64,000 nucleotides of DNA from Natronorubrum halalkaliphilum (GTDB lineage: Archaea; Halobacteriota; Halobacteria; Halobacteriales; Natrialbaceae). Numbering within the stretch: the stretch's first letter is position 1; every line of letters begins with the position of its first letter. The notes beneath the pieces were generated by a model. That model did no database searches. It was not told where the DNA came from and was given only the letters and a program-made list of their open reading frames with translations. Positions 8,420 through 17,122 of the stretch are shown one piece after another. A program made the position numbers and the translations under genes. The stretch is taken from positions 1 to 64,000 of the forward strand of contig NZ_WUYX01000071.1 in the NCBI RefSeq assembly GCF_009834785.1, in the 5' to 3' direction.

Positions 8420-8811
8420 GATCTATAATTAGTAGCTGCTACTCCTCATTAGAACTCTAAGCGGGTTCTCGAGTTGATCGATTGATTGTATTCATCCATC
8501 TGGAAAAGCGTTCTCTGATTCAGTCAGTAGGACTCAACGGTAACTATTGATCCTCTCTTGCGGGAACTATGATTAAATCGAATACTCGAGCAGGATCAGA
8601 CCGAGTTAGGGGGTTAACTCTCTGTTGTTACTGCCCGGAACTCTCACGCATTTTTAGATTTGAGATGATCCAATCTATTCGGCAAGCTTTCGGCTAACTC
8701 ACTACGCCAAAGATTACGAGTGAGCCGTAACTGCGGACTCTTCGAGCCCAGGTCTGTTCCTCCTCGGGAGTATTATGATGGAATAGGCCAATTAGACAAT
8801 TGGTGAGTCCG
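8420..8811. other. Non-coding gap in the integrated element
   Basis: 392 bp of moderate A+T content with no gene that I can support. It contains a small perfect hairpin (gagtta at 8603-8608, taactc at 8615-8620, 6-nt loop) and several scattered ctcgag palindromes. A promoter for the two short genes downstream probably lies at its right end. Confidence 0.4.
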
Positions 8812-9027
8812 ATGGCGCTCGTTTTCTTAGGACTGAACGATGAGCGGGAAGGATGGGAACGAATTGGTAAGGTCAACGACGGTGAGATAATTGAGGATCC
8901 TACTGGCGAACTCGAGGCAACTATCCAGGGTGTATACGATCTCGAGGACGAGGAGCGATTGAAGCGGATTTTCAATAACCACTACATCAATGCAGTCCCT
9001 GTCACTGAGGACGGTGGCAAAGAATGA
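8812..9027 (+). CDS. Hypothetical protein, second of three related small proteins
   Basis: A 71-residue acidic protein: hydrophobic N-terminal strand (ALVFLGLND), a RIGKVNDGEIIED turn-strand, then a DLEDEERLKRIF helix and a final HYINAVPV strand. The next gene repeats the order closely (IILFQIFDG, DLGKIENGKVTEE, DLEDEAGLLRAY, HIVAQIV), so they are paralogs. I start it at the ATG at 8812; TTG and GTG codons just upstream are alternatives. The stop overlaps the next start (ATGA), indicating coupled translation. Function unknown. Confidence 0.55.
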   Translation: MALVFLGLNDEREGWERIGKVNDGEIIEDPTGELEATIQGVYDLEDEERLKRIFNNHYINAVPVTEDGGKE

Positions 9028-9233
9028 TCATTCTCTTCCAGATCTTTGATGGCGAGAACCGATATGATCTCGGAAAGATAGAAAATGGAAAAGTCACCGA
9101 AGAGATCGAAGACGGCTTCGAGGAATGGATTCGTTTTGAAACCAGCCTTCCTACTACACCAGATCTTGAAGACGAAGCGGGACTACTTCGAGCTTATGAA
9201 GGCCCTCATATTGTCGCTCAGATTGTAGACTAG
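9024..9233 (+). CDS. Hypothetical protein, third of three related small proteins
   Basis: A 69-residue acidic protein and clear paralog of the product of 8812-9027, sharing the strand, GKxxxGK(V/I) turn, DLEDE helix and HxVAxxV terminal strand. It is translationally coupled to that gene through a four-base overlap. Tandem duplication in a mobile element suggests small dimerising accessory or counter-defence proteins, but nothing in the sequence shows an activity. Confidence 0.55.
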   Translation: MIILFQIFDGENRYDLGKIENGKVTEEIEDGFEEWIRFETSLPTTPDLEDEAGLLRAYEGPHIVAQIVD

Positions 9234-9450
9234 AAGTGAGATCCAGTCTCCGATACAATAAATAATATAAATAAGGGGAATAGACAGCCGATAATTGAAG
9301 AATCACCTCACAAGCGTTCCTTTGTGTTCTCCCACCAATTTGAGATTTTGAAAGACTCTTAATCATCCACACCTACCGCCTATAAAAACAGATCACACAC
9401 TCGTCATAGCCATAGAGACTATATTCAGAGTATTTGAATACTCATATCAC

Positions 9451-11862
9451 ATGAATCTTGATCACTACGACCAATACTGGAATGCGGTATCTTCCTCACC
9501 TAATAAGGAACGAGACCATCTAAAAAACAAGGGGTCAGGCGAGGCACTTGGGGCACAAACTGCGATGATCCAAAACAATCACTTAGGAAATCTGAAACGG
9601 TTATTTGATAAAGCAGGCGTTGATGATTGGACTGCCCATATTGATCATACCGCTACCTACAATTCTAATAAACAAAATATAATTGATACATATTCGGTTG
9701 ACGGATTTGAAAAAGATAGGGAGAAGAAACTTGATCGCCTCGAAGCAGAGGAAGAGAAATTACGCGAAGAAGCACCTGACGACGTCCCAACAACATTAGA
9801 TGAACAGCTCAGAAGAGGACAGAAAACCGAGATCAATGATGACGTTGAGGTGGAACATATTGGTAGTAGCATCAATAATAACTCAAATTCTAATGGTGAA
9901 GAAAAGAATGGTGTGTCAGTTGGCAATAATTATTCTGAGAAGGGAAACGATAAAATACAGTCTCAAGAAAACTCGAGTACTAAAGCTATCTCATTGTCAA
10001 AGGCCCGCTCTCGATGTCTCCAGGCGGTTGAAAAAGCGTATAACAGTGATCGTGTAATGCTGCTTGACGCCCTCCCTGGAATTGGTAAATCTTATTCAGC
10101 GATAGAAGCGGTATCAACAACCGATACGCCGATCACTATACTCACGTCTCGAGGCCGAAAGGGCAGATATGCTGAAATAAGATCTTGGTGTCAGAAGCAT
10201 GGATTATCATCTAAAGTCCTACCCCGGGTTGACGACAAGTGTCCCTCATTCGCTGGAAAACATGGTCCCCCATTAGAACAGAAGCTTAAGGACTATCGGA
10301 ATTTAGGGGTAACAGCATCAGACTTACACACTCATTGGGACCTTCCTTGCCAGAAGGGAAGCGGCTGTCCATACGAGTCCGAATGGGATTTCGAACCAGA
10401 CGACTACGAAGTTATCATTGGACACTATACCCACGCATATGTCGAGATAATCGTCGAAAATAGAGTGGTTGTTATTGATGAAGCGCCATCAGACGCCTTC
10501 CTTACCGAATTTACAGACCCTCACACCACCATAACGAATTTTTTACAGCAAACAAGCAATATACCCTTCTCAAACTATCATAGACTACTTACCAACAGCG
10601 ATAGCAAAAAGAAGGAATTAGCACTTAATTGGTTTAATCAAAAGGGTATAGGTCTGGGAAATTCTAAGCAAATTCTTGACAAAGACTCCGATAATTACCA
10701 TATCCACACGCCACTACTGGTCTTAGGAACTCTCAAAGCTAATGATCTTGGTAATAACTGGAGTACCTCACCATTAGGGGGTGGGCAAGTGTTTTCCCAC
10801 AACCAAAATTTAAATAAAATGTATGTTCTCGACCCACCTACTTTAGTTAATGCAAAAAACGTGGTCGCGCTGGATGGAGCACCTACACCACGTCTCTATG
10901 ATCTAATGCTTGGGCTCAATTTTAATCATAAACAGCTACTCACGGATACTGAAAGAGAGAGATACATACGTCATACCCAAAATATAAAAATTATTCAGAC
11001 AGAACTCAAAAGCATATACCCATATTCAAGTGGGAATCACGCTAATCTCGACCGTGATGAGGCACTTCTTCGAGAAGTAGCCAAAAGACACAGTTGCCAA
11101 CCAGCTGTAATTACGTCGGACCGTGTTCTAAACAAGTTAAAAAGCAAAAATATCCCGATATCAGCGAACAGCACCTACTACGGAAATCTCAAAGGGTCGA
11201 ATAAACTGGCTAACGAGGATGTCGGTGTGATTCTTGGTAGTCCTCACTATGGTGACCCATTTATCGAACGCTGGGCTGCTCTATTCGGTACAGAAGCTAC
11301 GGGGAATGGTCAAGGCTTGACAAAATCATACGGAGCGTTTGGCGACGAAATCCTCCAACATATGCGAGAAAACGAGGTTCTGCAAGCAATCTTCCGGTTC
11401 GCTCGTGATGGCTCAGGATCCACTGTCTATGTGAATACTGCAGCAATTCCTTCTTGGCTTCCGAGAGAGATTGCTCTCGGTGTAGTACGAAAGCGGTCTA
11501 CTATAGAACGAGACATCATTGAGGCGCTTTCAGATCTATGTGTTGCTTCTGGAGCAGATATCGCTAGGGAAACAGGACATAACAAGAATACTGTCCGATC
11601 TAATCTACGTAAGATCCAACAAGAAGGGCTAGTCCGTAAAACCGGGAAGAAGAAAGGGACTCAATGGCATGATGATGGCCTATCAGGTGCAAATACATGC
11701 GGTTTGGTCGACCTCAACAGCCTCACCGATCAGACCCATAATATATCTATAGGGGATATTGGCGATAAAATCGAGCATCAGCTAGAGCAGTACGGAGTTG
11801 ACCAGCATGAACGAGACCGCCTATTAGGCGATGGAACGATGACCAACTGGCGAACTAATTGA
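9451..11862 (+). CDS. ATPase/helicase-like protein with C-terminal winged helix, element-encoded
   Basis: An 803-residue protein. Residues 1-180 are a charged, Asn/Ser-rich region. A P-loop follows at 207-214 (LPGIGKS) and a Walker B/DEAP box at 343-346 (VVVIDEAP), as in superfamily-2 type ATPases. Four cysteines between them (Cys247, Cys264, Cys300, Cys306) resemble the iron-sulfur or zinc insert of XPD/DinG-like helicases. The C-terminal 110 residues include a helix-turn-helix (DIARETGHNKNTVRSNLRKI), a basic GKKKGTQW wing, and an acidic tail. Related proteins occur, as I recall, in haloarchaeal plasmids and proviruses, where a role in replication initiation or element maintenance is likely. 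It is the last plus-strand gene of the recombinase-containing segment and converges on the Dnd-Pbe operon. The exact helicase class is uncertain. Confidence 0.7.
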   Translation: MNLDHYDQYWNAVSSSPNKERDHLKNKGSGEALGAQTAMIQNNHLGNLKRLFDKAGVDDWTAHIDHTATYNSNKQNIIDTYSVDGFEKDREKKLDRLEAEEEKLREEAPDDVPTTLDEQLRRGQKTEINDDVEVEHIGSSINNNSNSNGEEKNGVSVGNNYSEKGNDKIQSQENSSTKAISLSKARSRCLQAVEKAYNSDRVMLLDALPGIGKSYSAIEAVSTTDTPITILTSRGRKGRYAEIRSWCQKHGLSSKVLPRVDDKCPSFAGKHGPPLEQKLKDYRNLGVTASDLHTHWDLPCQKGSGCPYESEWDFEPDDYEVIIGHYTHAYVEIIVENRVVVIDEAPSDAFLTEFTDPHTTITNFLQQTSNIPFSNYHRLLTNSDSKKKELALNWFNQKGIGLGNSKQILDKDSDNYHIHTPLLVLGTLKANDLGNNWSTSPLGGGQVFSHNQNLNKMYVLDPPTLVNAKNVVALDGAPTPRLYDLMLGLNFNHKQLLTDTERERYIRHTQNIKIIQTELKSIYPYSSGNHANLDRDEALLREVAKRHSCQPAVITSDRVLNKLKSKNIPISANSTYYGNLKGSNKLANEDVGVILGSPHYGDPFIERWAALFGTEATGNGQGLTKSYGAFGDEILQHMRENEVLQAIFRFARDGSGSTVYVNTAAIPSWLPREIALGVVRKRSTIERDIIEALSDLCVASGADIARETGHNKNTVRSNLRKIQQEGLVRKTGKKKGTQWHDDGLSGANTCGLVDLNSLTDQTHNISIGDIGDKIEHQLEQYGVDQHERDRLLGDGTMTNWRTN

Positions 11863-12138
11863 AATTGATCCATCGAGAACCAATGAGAAGTATAGTGCTA
11901 TGTCTCTATCATTCATCTTCTAATGCTGTTCTTGAGGCACATAACTGATCTACTCTTGGCTCGGGATCAAATCGATCTCTGTTCCGCTGATTACCATTTC
12001 CTCGTAATCGCTGCTCTCCGAAGAACTAAGCACTGATAGGGTCTCAAGATAGCTTCTTATTAGAACTGTGTATTTATTGACTGATAACTCATAGCTCAAG
12101 GTGATAGACAAATCCGTATTTGAAGAGCTCAAAGGAGA

Positions 12139-12642
12139 TTACAGCGTATCGATCTCTGCTTCTTCGAGCTTTTCTTCCTGAAGCAGTTTCTCAAGCGTCT
12201 CATCCCACTCTCCCTCAAATATGCTCAGAAGCCCGATCATATCAAACTCACCACGGTACTCCATCTCCCGGTTGATCTTGTCTACACCGGCATCCGCGTA
12301 CTGCCTGGCATACTCCCAAGCCTCAGTTTCGTCTACATCGTCGTGCCGGATCTTGACGAGTTCCCAGACGAAGTTGATCGCTTCCCTGTACTCGTCATTG
12401 CTGATGTTATCAATCTCGATGAAGTCCTGGCTGTAGTTACCCCGCGATTCCTCATTCCGGTTTTCATTTAGGAAACCGATGGCCAATCCTGCAGCGAAAA
12501 GCTCGTAGCCATCATCAAACGGGTATTCTGACTCAGGTCGATCAAGATCTTCATCATCATCAAGGGCCAGTCTCGCAGTACGCAGAACCAGATTCCGGTA
12601 GATGTTCTGCTTAGCGGTCTTGAAGGTTCGAGTAGTAGTCAT
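12139..12642 (-). CDS. pbeD: Phosphorothioation-dependent defence protein PbeD (by position)
   Basis: A 167-residue acidic, mostly helical protein, last gene of the Dnd-Pbe operon and overlapping the pbeC stop by four bases (ATGA). It shows a segment rich in aromatic and acidic residues (PFDDGYELFAAGLAIGF), a DVDETEAWEYARQYAD helix, and a Glu-rich C-terminus. I recognise no independent domain. The name follows gene order in the archaeal DndCDEA-PbeABCD system, in which the Pbe proteins together block replication of unmodified invading DNA. Its individual biochemical role is not visible here. Confidence 0.75.
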   Translation of the reverse strand: MTTTRTFKTAKQNIYRNLVLRTARLALDDDEDLDRPESEYPFDDGYELFAAGLAIGFLNENRNEESRGNYSQDFIEIDNISNDEYREAINFVWELVKIRHDDVDETEAWEYARQYADAGVDKINREMEYRGEFDMIGLLSIFEGEWDETLEKLLQEEKLEEAEIDTL

Positions 12643-14732
12643 TGTACCAACGCCTCCGGTTTATCCTCAATTTCAGGTTCAAACGGTTCCACGACTGAGG
12701 ACTTGGGATCTCCCTCTCGCTGACGGATCCGCAGGTGTCGGCTTGTTTGGTCCTTCACCTTGTGCAGATCCTCTTTGTGGAACTCATCCGGCTGGTACAG
12801 CATAATCACCTGATCCTTGAACTCGGGAAGATAGTTGATCAGGTTGTCCTTGTGAGTCGGGTCAAGTCGGCCGACAGGCGTGTCTATGACAACTGGTGCG
12901 TTACGGGCAGTCCATCGGTTAAGACCTGCGATGAATGCGTAGGCAATGATCTGACGGGCACCTTGGCTGGGGTCCTGCTCCTCTAATGGTCGAGTACCTG
13001 AAGAGGTGACTACGTCAAGTTCGTAGTTCGCGCTGATTTCCAGACCTTTGTACACTCCTTCCTTGTTCGTCAATCTTCGGAGAACTTCCGTGGCGTAATC
13101 CTGCACGTCCTTCCGACGCGACTCTACGTATCCTTCCTTAATCTCCTGCCAGGCATCACGGGATTTGCGGCACAGATTCCGCAGTCGTCTGTACCGTTCT
13201 TCTTCCTTGGTAGCCCCACCCATAGAGTCGATTCTATCCTCTTTGCTGTTGATCGCAGATTCAAGCCTGTCGATTTCGTCCTCGATATTGCTTATTGTCG
13301 AGTTGGACTCACCGATCTCCTCCTTGATACGCGATTTCTCCTCCCGGAGATCTTCAACATCCGACTTCGACATCGCAGCTTCGTCGATCTCCCCCTCTAA
13401 ATCAGCCTGCTCCTCTTCCAGGTCCTCAATTCGTTCCTCAAGATCCCGGACCTCGCTGTAGAGCCCGTGGTAATCGGTTTTCAGCTTATCAATCGTCCTC
13501 CCGTCACTGCTTTCTTTGAGATGATCTTGGTGTTTAGATGCTAACTGCCGCAGATCGTACTTTGCCTGTTTACTGTCGGACTGGAAACTTTCAAGAGACT
13601 GTTCCAAGATGTCCTCCTCTTCTTCCCCGATTTCATTACCGCAGAGACATTTTTCAACAGCTGGCTTCAACAGGTCGTTGATTACTCTCTCTTTTTCAGC
13701 CGTCTGTTCGACCTGGATCTTCTCCAAAACTTCGGATGTAGCGACACCTATCAGAATCGATCCGAAGTACGTGTGATAGTCCTGCAGCTCGTCCTTCTTC
13801 CTTTCGAGAATGTTGTAGAGGCCTTCTTCTTCCTCGTCAGTATCTGCTTCTTCCTCATCAACGCCGTTCAGCAGGTTATCTATATCGTCAATCCGGTCCT
13901 GCTTCTCGACTAACTCGACTGCATCAGCGATCTGGTTTTCGACTTTTTCAAGGGCCTTTTCCTTGTTCTCCAGAACTTGTTGCTCAGTATCCAGTTGCGT
14001 CTTCTGAGCACTCAATTCATCTTCCAGCTCACCTTTCTCATCTTTCAATGTGTCCAAGTCTTCTCTGTCAGATTCAGCTTCCAGATATTGCTCGTTGTAG
14101 TAACTCGCATTGTTATCCATATCGTCGATCGCTTTCTGGATTTGCTGAATCCCGAGGACAGTCTCGATAGCCTCTCGAATATCCTCTCGACTGTACTCTT
14201 CTTCCTCCTGAGTTCCGGCATACCGGTTCCCGACCTCCTCACCGTCGAAAAAGAAGAAGTTGGATGCGCTGGCAGGCAGGATGTTGTTCATGAACTGGTT
14301 GTATTCTTTCTCGCCATCCCGCTGAGCGATTATCGTCTCGTCCTCGCCTCCGTCTCCACCTGGAATGGTGACGGTTACTTCGGAGCGTTCAGGCTCTCTT
14401 TCGTCAGGGTCATCGACTTGCTCAAACTCGATGAATCGGGAGACACGGTAAACGGTATCGTTGTCGATGAACTCTACTGTGACACGGGTTTCGCCGTCCC
14501 CCTCAGTAGCAGCTCGTCGATTTATCGCTCTCCGCCACTTGGTGTTGATTTGTTGAAAGCTGCCGTCGTAACCGTAGAGACAGAACTTGAGGGCTTCTAA
14601 AAAAGCGGTCTTGCCTCGGTCATTCTTTCCGATTATGAAGATGAGAGGTTTGTCTTCTTCTATATTCAGAGGGACATTGACCTCATCGTAGAAGGGGCGA
14701 AAATTCTTGAGGGTTACTTCTAGTATACGCAT
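12639..14732 (-). CDS. pbeC: SMC/Rad50-like ATPase of the phosphorothioation defence module (PbeC by position)
   Basis: A 697-residue ABC-type ATPase. The N-terminal P-loop is GKNDRGKT (35-42). A FFFDGEEV segment near residue 150 recalls DndD/SMC-like proteins. Two long coiled-coil arms (about 190-280 and 370-520) surround a CLCG near residue 352, which could be a minimal zinc-hook-like apex. The C-terminal ATPase half has an ABC signature-like QGARQIIAYAF and Walker B/D-loop VVIDTPVGRLD. It is distinct from the DndD of the same operon, so the locus encodes two SMC-type ATPases. It starts two bases after pbeB. A role in sensing or stalling unmodified DNA together with the helicase PbeA is inference from the system. 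Confidence 0.85.
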   Translation of the reverse strand: MRILEVTLKNFRPFYDEVNVPLNIEEDKPLIFIIGKNDRGKTAFLEALKFCLYGYDGSFQQINTKWRRAINRRAATEGDGETRVTVEFIDNDTVYRVSRFIEFEQVDDPDEREPERSEVTVTIPGGDGGEDETIIAQRDGEKEYNQFMNNILPASASNFFFFDGEEVGNRYAGTQEEEEYSREDIREAIETVLGIQQIQKAIDDMDNNASYYNEQYLEAESDREDLDTLKDEKGELEDELSAQKTQLDTEQQVLENKEKALEKVENQIADAVELVEKQDRIDDIDNLLNGVDEEEADTDEEEEGLYNILERKKDELQDYHTYFGSILIGVATSEVLEKIQVEQTAEKERVINDLLKPAVEKCLCGNEIGEEEEDILEQSLESFQSDSKQAKYDLRQLASKHQDHLKESSDGRTIDKLKTDYHGLYSEVRDLEERIEDLEEEQADLEGEIDEAAMSKSDVEDLREEKSRIKEEIGESNSTISNIEDEIDRLESAINSKEDRIDSMGGATKEEERYRRLRNLCRKSRDAWQEIKEGYVESRRKDVQDYATEVLRRLTNKEGVYKGLEISANYELDVVTSSGTRPLEEQDPSQGARQIIAYAFIAGLNRWTARNAPVVIDTPVGRLDPTHKDNLINYLPEFKDQVIMLYQPDEFHKEDLHKVKDQTSRHLRIRQREGDPKSSVVEPFEPEIEDKPEALVQ

Positions 14733-14734
14733 TA

Positions 14735-14941
14735 CTATTCATCAGCTCCTTTGACTTCGACGTAGTCTTCGAGGACCCGTCGCAGTCTGTCGTCTATTCC
14801 GTGTCGACGTTTCATTCCCACCATCTCGTCCTCGATGTTGTATACCTGTATTAGAAGGTCTTCATCTATGTTTTTGTCATCAGCTTGCTCAGCTATCAGC
14901 TCGAGGATTTTCGGATCTATGTCTGATGTGTCAGTACTCAT
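14735..14941 (-). CDS. pbeB: Small phosphorothioation-defence protein PbeB (by position)
   Basis: A 68-residue, highly charged helical protein (DPKILELIAEQADDKNIDED, then a Met/Arg-rich helix and RRVLEDYVEV). Its start overlaps the pbeA stop by four bases and its stop is two bases from the pbeC start, which strongly supports that it is translated. Such a small helical protein between a helicase and an SMC-like ATPase is plausibly a bridging subunit. I see no known domain. Confidence 0.75.
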   Translation of the reverse strand: MSTDTSDIDPKILELIAEQADDKNIDEDLLIQVYNIEDEMVGMKRRHGIDDRLRRVLEDYVEVKGADE

Positions 14942-17097
14942 GTTGAGACAAAGGCTAGGTGTCCAAATCCGTAGGGCTCTAGTTCCTCGTTAAGTTTCAA
15001 CCGTATACTGTCTCTGTTTTCTGCAGCCTCCATAAATACCTTGGCTCGATTAAGCTCTTTCTCGATAAAGTTCCGGGCAGTGTCGTCTTGTTCGTTTGCG
15101 GAGAGCCCGGGCAGCGTGATCATATCGTAAACCATAGCTTTGTCTTTCTCTTCACTTTTTCGGAGTACTCGTCCTCTTCGTTGGATGAACTGCCGTTCGT
15201 TGCTTGTACTCGAAATAACAATACCGGTCGGGCAGTCAGGAACGTCCACACCTTCATCAAGACATTCAATTGCTAACAGATAATCGACATGTCCCTTATT
15301 AAATTGATAGAAAGCACTGCTCTTCTTTTCGGAGTCCATATCGCTGACGTACTCGGCAAACTGCTTATTCTGATTATTCAGTCGCTCCCGGATATCGTCG
15401 AGTTGCTCTGTATCCTCGCAGAAGATTATCGAAGGAGTGGGATGGTCAGATTTTAGGAACTCTTCGAAGCGGTCAGGCTTTGCTTCAGCTTTCTTTAATA
15501 TTTTCGCTCGTTTTCGCTGCCAGTCTTCTTTCTTGTCTTCTAATTTGTTTCGTTCGGTGGGGTCGGCGTCCTCAAGTTGTTCAACAACCTGTGCAATCCA
15601 CTTACTGTACTCCTTGTAGTCTTCGTACTCTTCTTCGTTCAGTTCACAAATCAGCGGATGGTATTCGTAGTCCGTCAGATATCCTTCTCGGACAGCTTCT
15701 TTCGTCCTATACTCGAAGATGATGTCTTCGAAATAGTCCTCTATCCTCTCGTTTCCTTTTTCATCTCGACGTTCAGGAGTCGCAGATAATCCGAGGCGTC
15801 GTCCAGCGTCATAGTCGAATAATTGGCTGAAGCTGTCCGCTCCGTACCTGTGGACTTCGTCAGCAACCAGCTGCAAGTGTTGCGGAGGAATGTCCTGGAC
15901 GAAGGCTTTGAAAGCATCTCCAATAGCGGTGTGGACCGTGGTTACGATAAACTGCTTTGGCTGATCTTGAATTAGATCTGGTGAGGCGATTTTGTACGGG
16001 TTGACTACGCTGATAATTCGGTCGTCCCAGCTTGTATTAGAGCTGCAGATCATTACGTCAGCGTCCGGTATCAGGTTCTCAATACTGCTTTTCCATTGGG
16101 TGAGGAGAGCATCTTTTGGGACAGCGACAACGGTCAACCGGCTATTTGCGTCGAGGTTTGCAGCCTTGATCGCGGCTCTTGTTTTCCCGGTTCCTGTCGC
16201 CATTGCCAGGATGCCAGTGTAATCATTGGCTATCCAGGTATCGACCGCTTCTTTCTGGTGAGGCCAAAGGGAGATTCCATCATCAGATTTGTTTTCAACC
16301 TCAGTCTCACCACTGGAGTCGTCTTCGAACATTTCCAGGTCCGGACGCCCATCTACTGTGTCCGGGCTATGTTCTTTCAGGCCTTCTTCAACAGCGTCAG
16401 GAAGATCCTTGACGATCACTCGGGGGTCTTCATTGTTCCAGAGCTTCTTGAAATGGCTCTGCTTTTCTGACGCCAACATATCGAGGCCGGGAGTCCAGTT
16501 GGGATAGACGTTAAACGATTCGTAGTTATCGGTCCATCCGAGTTCTGTTTCGTTTATAGAGCCTGAAAAAGCAGCTTTGTTGCCGTATTCATCTGTGAAG
16601 ACCCCGATTTTTTCGTGATAATGACTGAACGGATTGCTCTCGTCTGCATCCCGGAGATAAGCAATCTTGATCTCCAACAGATCCTCCTGGAGCATCCAAG
16701 CCATACACTTGAAACGGTCCTGCTTTAGGAAATCCGAGAACTGTTCAGCGGATAAGCCGCGGTGCAGAGCACCTTCGACAATTTCGCTTTCCTGGTCTTC
16801 GTCAGCCTCCCCTTCTGCTATTTTTTCTAGAACCTCGATATCGTTAGGGGATAGGCGTGGGGAAGCGATCAACCGCATCTTGCCCTCGTTGATAACGAGC
16901 TCTGAGACTCCCTGTGCGGCAATCGTCAGTGATTTGCTGTCGAAATAGCCCGCAGCCCGATCATATCTGTCAGCGTACTCCAAGCAAGGAATATAGAACT
17001 CATTCAGGAGGTCGTGTTCTCCAGAATTGTAGCTTACTTCTAGAGAAAGGGAATGGAGTCCTTTCGCCTCTTCTTCGTTTTCAATGCCTTCGGACAT
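14938..17097 (-). CDS. pbeA: PLD-domain plus DEAD/DEVH helicase of the defence module (PbeA by position)
   Basis: This 719-residue protein has an N-terminal phospholipase-D-like domain (residues 20-230; His161-x-Lys163 and a following SGSINETELGW block form a single HKD half-site). An SF2 helicase follows: Q-like LWPHQ at about 280, motif I ATGTGKT (300-306), motif II DEVH (413-416), motif III LSAT, and in the second RecA domain IIFCE, EGVDVPDC and QRRGRVLR. This architecture is like type III/ISP-type restriction helicases. It begins 25 bp after dndA and overlaps pbeB, so modification and defence genes appear to share one transcript. In the archaeal DndCDEA-PbeABCD system the Pbe part is reported to inhibit virus DNA replication rather than degrade the host genome. 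Nuclease activity of the PLD domain is unproven. Confidence 0.85.
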   Translation of the reverse strand: MSEGIENEEEAKGLHSLSLEVSYNSGEHDLLNEFYIPCLEYADRYDRAAGYFDSKSLTIAAQGVSELVINEGKMRLIASPRLSPNDIEVLEKIAEGEADEDQESEIVEGALHRGLSAEQFSDFLKQDRFKCMAWMLQEDLLEIKIAYLRDADESNPFSHYHEKIGVFTDEYGNKAAFSGSINETELGWTDNYESFNVYPNWTPGLDMLASEKQSHFKKLWNNEDPRVIVKDLPDAVEEGLKEHSPDTVDGRPDLEMFEDDSSGETEVENKSDDGISLWPHQKEAVDTWIANDYTGILAMATGTGKTRAAIKAANLDANSRLTVVAVPKDALLTQWKSSIENLIPDADVMICSSNTSWDDRIISVVNPYKIASPDLIQDQPKQFIVTTVHTAIGDAFKAFVQDIPPQHLQLVADEVHRYGADSFSQLFDYDAGRRLGLSATPERRDEKGNERIEDYFEDIIFEYRTKEAVREGYLTDYEYHPLICELNEEEYEDYKEYSKWIAQVVEQLEDADPTERNKLEDKKEDWQRKRAKILKKAEAKPDRFEEFLKSDHPTPSIIFCEDTEQLDDIRERLNNQNKQFAEYVSDMDSEKKSSAFYQFNKGHVDYLLAIECLDEGVDVPDCPTGIVISSTSNERQFIQRRGRVLRKSEEKDKAMVYDMITLPGLSANEQDDTARNFIEKELNRAKVFMEAAENRDSIRLKLNEELEPYGFGHLAFVST

Positions 17098-17122
17098 TAT
17101 TGGATTGTACTAGTGATGTTTG

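Noticed and set aside
11950-12132. Possible ninth operon gene of 60 residues downstream of pbeD
   Set aside because: It would need a TTG start with no clear Shine-Dalgarno sequence, and the Ser/Glu-rich product has no recognisable pattern. Operon position alone is not enough.
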